From G965267605 sp965267605 (lineage in GTDB: Bacteria > Bacteroidota > Bacteroidia > Flavobacteriales_E > Vicingaceae): a DNA stretch of 64,000 nucleotides. Positions 60,768-64,000 of the stretch are shown in pieces. The position numbers and the translations under genes are program-made. Positions within the stretch are counted from its first letter, which is position 1. Every line of letters starts with the position of its first letter. Below the pieces are notes generated by a model, which was not told where the DNA came from, ran no database searches, and saw only the letters and a program-made list of their open reading frames with translations. The stretch lies in assembly GCA_965267605.1 (NCBI GenBank), contig OZ254088.1, positions 3,286,001-3,350,000 on the forward strand. Direction: 5' to 3'.

Positions 60768-61940
60768 ATGAATATCGCAGATTGCAATTTTAGTGGACAA
60801 AAGGTACTGATTAGAGTAGACTTCAACGTGCCACTCAATGATGATTTCAAAGTAACTGACCGAACGAGAATTAAGGCGGCAGTGCCCACCATTCTTAAAG
60901 TATTGGATGATGGTGGAACGCCAGTGCTGATGTCTCATCTTGGTAGACCAAAAGGAACGCACGATCCTAAGTACTCCCTCGCACACATCGTGTCAGCTGT
61001 TGAAGAGGAGATTGGAACCAGCGTGGTATTTGCGGATGAGTACGAGGTGGCACTACCTGATGTGCCGGAAGGACACGCGGTATTGTTGGAAAACCTAAGA
61101 TTTAATCCGGGTGAGAAAGCTGGGGATGAAACTTTTGCAGAGCTTCTGGCTTCCTTAGGGGATTTCTATGTGAACGATGCATTCGGGACTGCGCATAGAG
61201 CCCATGCTTCTACGGCTACCATTGCAGGTCATTTTGAGGGCAGGCGTTGCTTTGGTTATTTGCTCGCCAAGGAATTAGAGAGCCTTGACAAGGTGATGAG
61301 CAGTCCGGAGCGACCTTATTTAGCCATTGTGGGTGGAGCTAAAGTGAGCTCAAAGATTGAAGTGATCAACAGTTTACTGGAAGTAGTGGATCATCTGATC
61401 GTTGGTGGTGGAATGACATTCACTTTCATCAAGGCGCTTGGTGGCTCAATCGGAACTTCATTGGTGGAAGATGACAAACTTGATGTGGCGAAAGAGATTT
61501 TGGCGAAAGCTGAAGAAAAGGGTGTGAAGATTCATTTGCCAGTGGATTCTGTTAATGCTGATGCGTTCAGCAATGATGCTGCGGTGAGTTCATCGGCTAT
61601 TGATACCATACCCGATGGTTTGATGGGGTTGGATGTTGGTGAACAAACAATCGCAAATTTTGAAGCTGTAATTGCTGAATGCAAAACCATTCTTTGGAAT
61701 GGTCCGGTTGGGGTATTTGAATTTGACAATTTTAGCAAGGGAACCGAGGCACTTGGAAGGGCAATCGCCAAAGTAACTTCTGATGGAGCATTCAGTCTGG
61801 TTGGCGGTGGCGACTCTGTTGCAGCCATCAACAAGTTCGGATTAAAGAATGACGTTTCTTACGTGTCTACCGGAGGCGGTGCAATGCTTGAGTATCTTGA
61901 AGGAAAGCCGTTGCCGGGAGTGGTAGCGATGAACGGCTAA
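60768..61940 (+). CDS. pgk: Phosphoglycerate kinase
   Basis: Interconverts 1,3-bisphosphoglycerate and 3-phosphoglycerate with ATP formation. It is 390 residues long. It shows the N-terminal signature VLIRVDFNVPL, M-S-H-L-G-R-P-K-G, LLENLRFNPGE, NDAFGTAHRAHAS, the nucleotide-site GGAKVSSKI, and the C-terminal GGGDSVAA. Monocistronic; downstream there is only a small ORF before the convergent aldehyde dehydrogenase. Confidence 0.97.
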   Translation: MNIADCNFSGQKVLIRVDFNVPLNDDFKVTDRTRIKAAVPTILKVLDDGGTPVLMSHLGRPKGTHDPKYSLAHIVSAVEEEIGTSVVFADEYEVALPDVPEGHAVLLENLRFNPGEKAGDETFAELLASLGDFYVNDAFGTAHRAHASTATIAGHFEGRRCFGYLLAKELESLDKVMSSPERPYLAIVGGAKVSSKIEVINSLLEVVDHLIVGGGMTFTFIKALGGSIGTSLVEDDKLDVAKEILAKAEEKGVKIHLPVDSVNADAFSNDAAVSSSAIDTIPDGLMGLDVGEQTIANFEAVIAECKTILWNGPVGVFEFDNFSKGTEALGRAIAKVTSDGAFSLVGGGDSVAAINKFGLKNDVSYVSTGGGAMLEYLEGKPLPGVVAMNG

Positions 61941-62021
61941 AGTACCTGTTAATCAATTTGTTGATAACCCTGCGTACGATGGGGGAGAAACGACCGTTAT
62001 TATTAATAGGTTTAGAATACC

Positions 62022-62147
62022 ATGAGGTCGTTAATTATCCAAGTTCGAGACGCAGTCAGGCATGTGGAAGACCGTTTTAACAGAACCGCGGGATGGTTCT
62101 TCATCAACGGTCGCAAAAGCTTAAGTGACTACCAGGATCTTAGCTAA
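62022..62147 (+). CDS. 41-residue small ORF, possible microprotein
   Basis: An ATG-to-TAA frame encoding 41 residues with a mixed, soluble-looking composition (VRDAVRHVEDRFNRTAGWFF). It lies 81 bp after pgk and 3 bp before the end of the convergent ALDH gene, so it fills the only gap here. No homologue is recognised and no promoter is convincing. An internal GAACC/GGTTC stem could alternatively mark a pgk 3' UTR structure. Low-certainty gene. Confidence 0.35.
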   Translation: MRSLIIQVRDAVRHVEDRFNRTAGWFFINGRKSLSDYQDLS

Positions 62148-62150
62148 GTA

Positions 62151-63593
62151 TTAAAGCTTGATGCAAACGTTGGTTGGCTCTGTGAAGAAGCGCAACGCTT
62201 CGAAGCCACCTTCTCTTCCTACGCCCGAAGCTTTCACTCCGCCAAAAGGAGTTCTAAGGTCGCGTAGCAGCCAGCAATTTACCCAAACGATACCTGCTTC
62301 CAGGTGTGCACCAAATCGGTGAGCACGCTTAAGGTCATTGGTCCAAACCGAAGAAGCAAGACCATACTTTGTAGAGTTTGCCAGAGCGAGTGCTTCATCT
62401 TCTGTGTCGAACGGCATGATGGTTACCACTGGGCCAAATATCTCTTCCTGGTTGGTGCGACATTGCATATCCAATCCTTCAATGATGGTTGGGGCAATGT
62501 AGTATCCTTTATCATGCGGAGCAGGAAGCACAACGCGTTCACCACCCGCTAAAACAGTCCCACCTTCTTCCTTAGCAAGCTCGATGTATGAAAGCACCTT
62601 ATTCATGTGGTCTTCAGAAACAACAGCGCCCATTTTAGAATCGGGATCATCTGGTGCGCCTACTTTCCAGTTCTTGGTACGGGCAACGAATTCATCCCGG
62701 AACTTCTCATAAATGGATCGTTCAACCAATATGCGTGAGCCACAAAGACAAATTTGACCCTGGTTGGCAAATGAGGAGCGCATGGTAGTATCCATCATCT
62801 TGTCAAAATCGCAATCGGCAAAAATGATGTTGGGATTTTTTCCACCTAGTTCCAGTGACAATTTCTTGAACATGGGGGCCGCCACTTTTGAGATGGCTTC
62901 ACCAGTTGCGGTGCCTCCTGTAAATGAAATGATCGGAATTTCCGGATGCGTAGTTATTGCGCTTCCTACTTTGGGCCCGAGACCATGAACGATGTTCAAC
63001 ACGCCCGCTGGTAAACCAACTTCTATGCAGATCTCAGAAAGCAGGTATGCGGTAACCGGTGTAATCTCACTTGGTTTTGCAACTACCGTATTTCCTGTGG
63101 CCAGTGCGGGAGCAATTTTCCATGTGAAAAGGTATAGGGGTAAATTCCATGGACTGATACATCCGGCAACGCCAATTGATTTTCTTAGGGTGTAGTTAAG
63201 TGCTCGTCCAGACATGCTGTGCAATTCCCATTCATCATGAAGGATCGCGGTAGCATAGAACTTAAAATTGGATGAGGCGCGGGGTATATCTACTTGTGTT
63301 GCCAGCCAAACCGGCTTGCCATTGTCCATCGATTCGGCTTTGGCGAGCTCATCTAAACGCTCCTCAATTCTATTGGCAATAGCCATCATAAAATCGCTGC
63401 GCTTCTGATCAGTCATGCGACTCCATTCAGGATAGGCTTGTTTCGCAGCTTCCACAGCTTGCTGAACATCCTGCTCATCTGAATCAGGGATGGTGCCGTA
63501 TACCTCCCCTGTTGATGGATTCACATTGTCCAGATAATTTTCGCTGGCCGGAGCCACCAATGCTCCGTTGATGTAGTTCTTCAATTCAACCAT
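62151..63593 (-). CDS. Aldehyde dehydrogenase, muconic-semialdehyde type
   Basis: A 480-residue NAD(P)-dependent aldehyde dehydrogenase. Catalytic Cys282 lies in G-Q-I-C-L-C-G and general-base Glu248 in LELGGKNPN; NAD-binding FTGGTATGEAI is present. The segment SPWNLPLYLFTWKIAPALA resembles the 2-hydroxy/2-aminomuconic semialdehyde dehydrogenase (ALDH8A1-like) branch, which acts in kynurenine or aromatic catabolism. No other genes of such a pathway are in the window, so the substrate is not certain. A palindromic hairpin lies 24 bp upstream. Confidence 0.93.
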   Translation of the reverse strand: MVELKNYINGALVAPASENYLDNVNPSTGEVYGTIPDSDEQDVQQAVEAAKQAYPEWSRMTDQKRSDFMMAIANRIEERLDELAKAESMDNGKPVWLATQVDIPRASSNFKFYATAILHDEWELHSMSGRALNYTLRKSIGVAGCISPWNLPLYLFTWKIAPALATGNTVVAKPSEITPVTAYLLSEICIEVGLPAGVLNIVHGLGPKVGSAITTHPEIPIISFTGGTATGEAISKVAAPMFKKLSLELGGKNPNIIFADCDFDKMMDTTMRSSFANQGQICLCGSRILVERSIYEKFRDEFVARTKNWKVGAPDDPDSKMGAVVSEDHMNKVLSYIELAKEEGGTVLAGGERVVLPAPHDKGYYIAPTIIEGLDMQCRTNQEEIFGPVVTIMPFDTEDEALALANSTKYGLASSVWTNDLKRAHRFGAHLEAGIVWVNCWLLRDLRTPFGGVKASGVGREGGFEALRFFTEPTNVCIKL

Positions 63594-63616
63594 GACAGGC
63601 TAATATAAAAAGAAAA

Positions 63617-63635
63617 GGTGCCCCAGTGGGGCACC
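63617..63635 (-). terminator. GC-rich hairpin with U-tract facing the ALDH gene
   Basis: Perfect 8-bp arms GGTGCCCC and GGGGCACC with a 3-nt loop. On the minus strand it is followed by TTTTCTTTTT, the form of an intrinsic terminator. It lies upstream of the ALDH start, not after a gene, so it could be a leader attenuator or a terminator of an antisense transcript. The 63594-63834 interval holds no other recognisable gene; a TATATTTA sequence at about 63723 may be part of the sensor-gene promoter. Confidence 0.55.
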
Positions 63636-63834
63636 AAACCTAATCGCACAATAATGTTGGAAGACAAAAAAAGGAAGGTAATTCAGAATGATTGCTATGC
63701 TCTATCTTCCACGTTCCAAATGTATATTTATAATGCAGGTGCTCTTGTTAATGCCCAGTTAACAAACGTTAAAAACTGTTAAAGCAGAAATAGCGCATCA
63801 TTCAATGAGATGGTAAAGCGTTATTTTGACAACC

Positions 63835-64000
63835 GTGAAGCCAACGATACTTAAAGTCCTAGTAGGTTTTATCTCATTCAGTCTTTTGGGATTGCTCAGT
63901 GTTCAGATTTACTGGATACGTGAGGCTGTGCATGTAAAAAAAGACGAGTTTGATCAGAAGGTGAAACTGGCATTGAGCAATGTGGCCAGCAAGCTGGAAA
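63835..64000 (+). CDS. N-terminus of a probable sensor histidine kinase (partial)
   Basis: Starts at a GTG (63835) and runs off the window edge, giving 55 codons. A short basic N-terminus is followed by a TM helix (KVLVGFISFSLLGLLSVQIYWI) and then a charged helix (R-E-A-V-H-V-K-K-D-E-F-D-Q-K-V-K-L-A-L-S-N-V). This pattern is typical of the N-terminus of Bacteroidota sensor histidine kinases with one TM helix leading into a periplasmic helical domain. The kinase domain itself is beyond the window, so the name is inferred. Confidence 0.7.
   Translation, partial: MKPTILKVLVGFISFSLLGLLSVQIYWIREAVHVKKDEFDQKVKLALSNVASKLE

Noticed and set aside
1..64000. tRNA, rRNA, CRISPR arrays, insertion sequences, integrases or phage genes
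   Set aside because: No cloverleaf-like sequence, regularly spaced repeats, transposase or integrase motifs were found by reading both strands; a computational scan would be more sensitive.

Overview
The window looks like a chromosomal segment of a gliding-type, carotenoid-producing marine Bacteroidota, most likely of the Flavobacteriia/Flavobacteriales. Support comes from a gldH gene in the order holB-ricT-gldH-PBP1A, several secreted proteins ending in a Type IX secretion (T9SS) type A sorting domain, few Shine-Dalgarno sites, TAnnTTTG-type promoter elements, and a flavobacterial carotenoid gene set. I see no phage, insertion sequence, CRISPR, rRNA or tRNA. Gene density is high and most neighbouring same-strand genes overlap or abut.

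Layout. 1-6303 (+): a putative K+ channel with a beta-helical repeat domain, a long ileS2-like isoleucyl-tRNA synthetase, a DksA-like protein and lspA. 6304-11445 (-): a lipoprotein gene, then an overlapping four-gene envelope operon (M48 protease, lipoprotein, outer-membrane barrel, beta-propeller lipoprotein). 11572-22808: asd, secreted LTD, propeller and BNR-type proteins, an AraC regulator, small envelope proteins, and an outer-membrane barrel fused to an N,N-dimethylformamidase-like domain. 22759-31863 (-): carotenoid region in two operons. One is crtI-crtB-idi-PTPS-folE. The other is an SGNH-fold T9SS cargo gene followed by crtD-cruF-crtZ-crtY. Together they predict a monocyclic saproxanthin-type carotenoid. 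31925-36730: two secreted proteins, one of 1363 residues with long internal repeats. 36885-48411: housekeeping genes (uvrC, gpsA, lysS, a sugar-phosphate isomerase, lipB), a serine hydrolase, a DEDD exonuclease, a lipoprotein and a double-domain peptide ABC ATPase. 48408-60694 (-): a ten-gene same-strand run, holB-ricT-gldH-PBP1A-scoA-scoB followed by three polytopic GT-C-like proteins and a GT2 glycosyltransferase. 60768-64000: pgk, a small ORF, an aldehyde dehydrogenase and the 5' end of a probable sensor kinase.

The most notable signals are these. The IleRS has its HIGH motif rearranged to G-I-H-H, the swapped signature known from mupirocin hyper-resistant IleRS2. Pterin genes, with a mammalian-type PTPS motif, are embedded in the carotenoid operon, which has a perfect 10-bp palindrome just upstream of crtI. 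A barrel-plus-dimethylformamidase-like fusion is encoded at 20208-22808. A class A PBP carries a zinc-ribbon-like cysteine insert. A 36-residue single-TM protein is encoded by its own short transcription unit with an intrinsic terminator. A histidine phosphatase lacks the arginine of its RHG motif. All functions are read from sequence motifs; no database search was possible.
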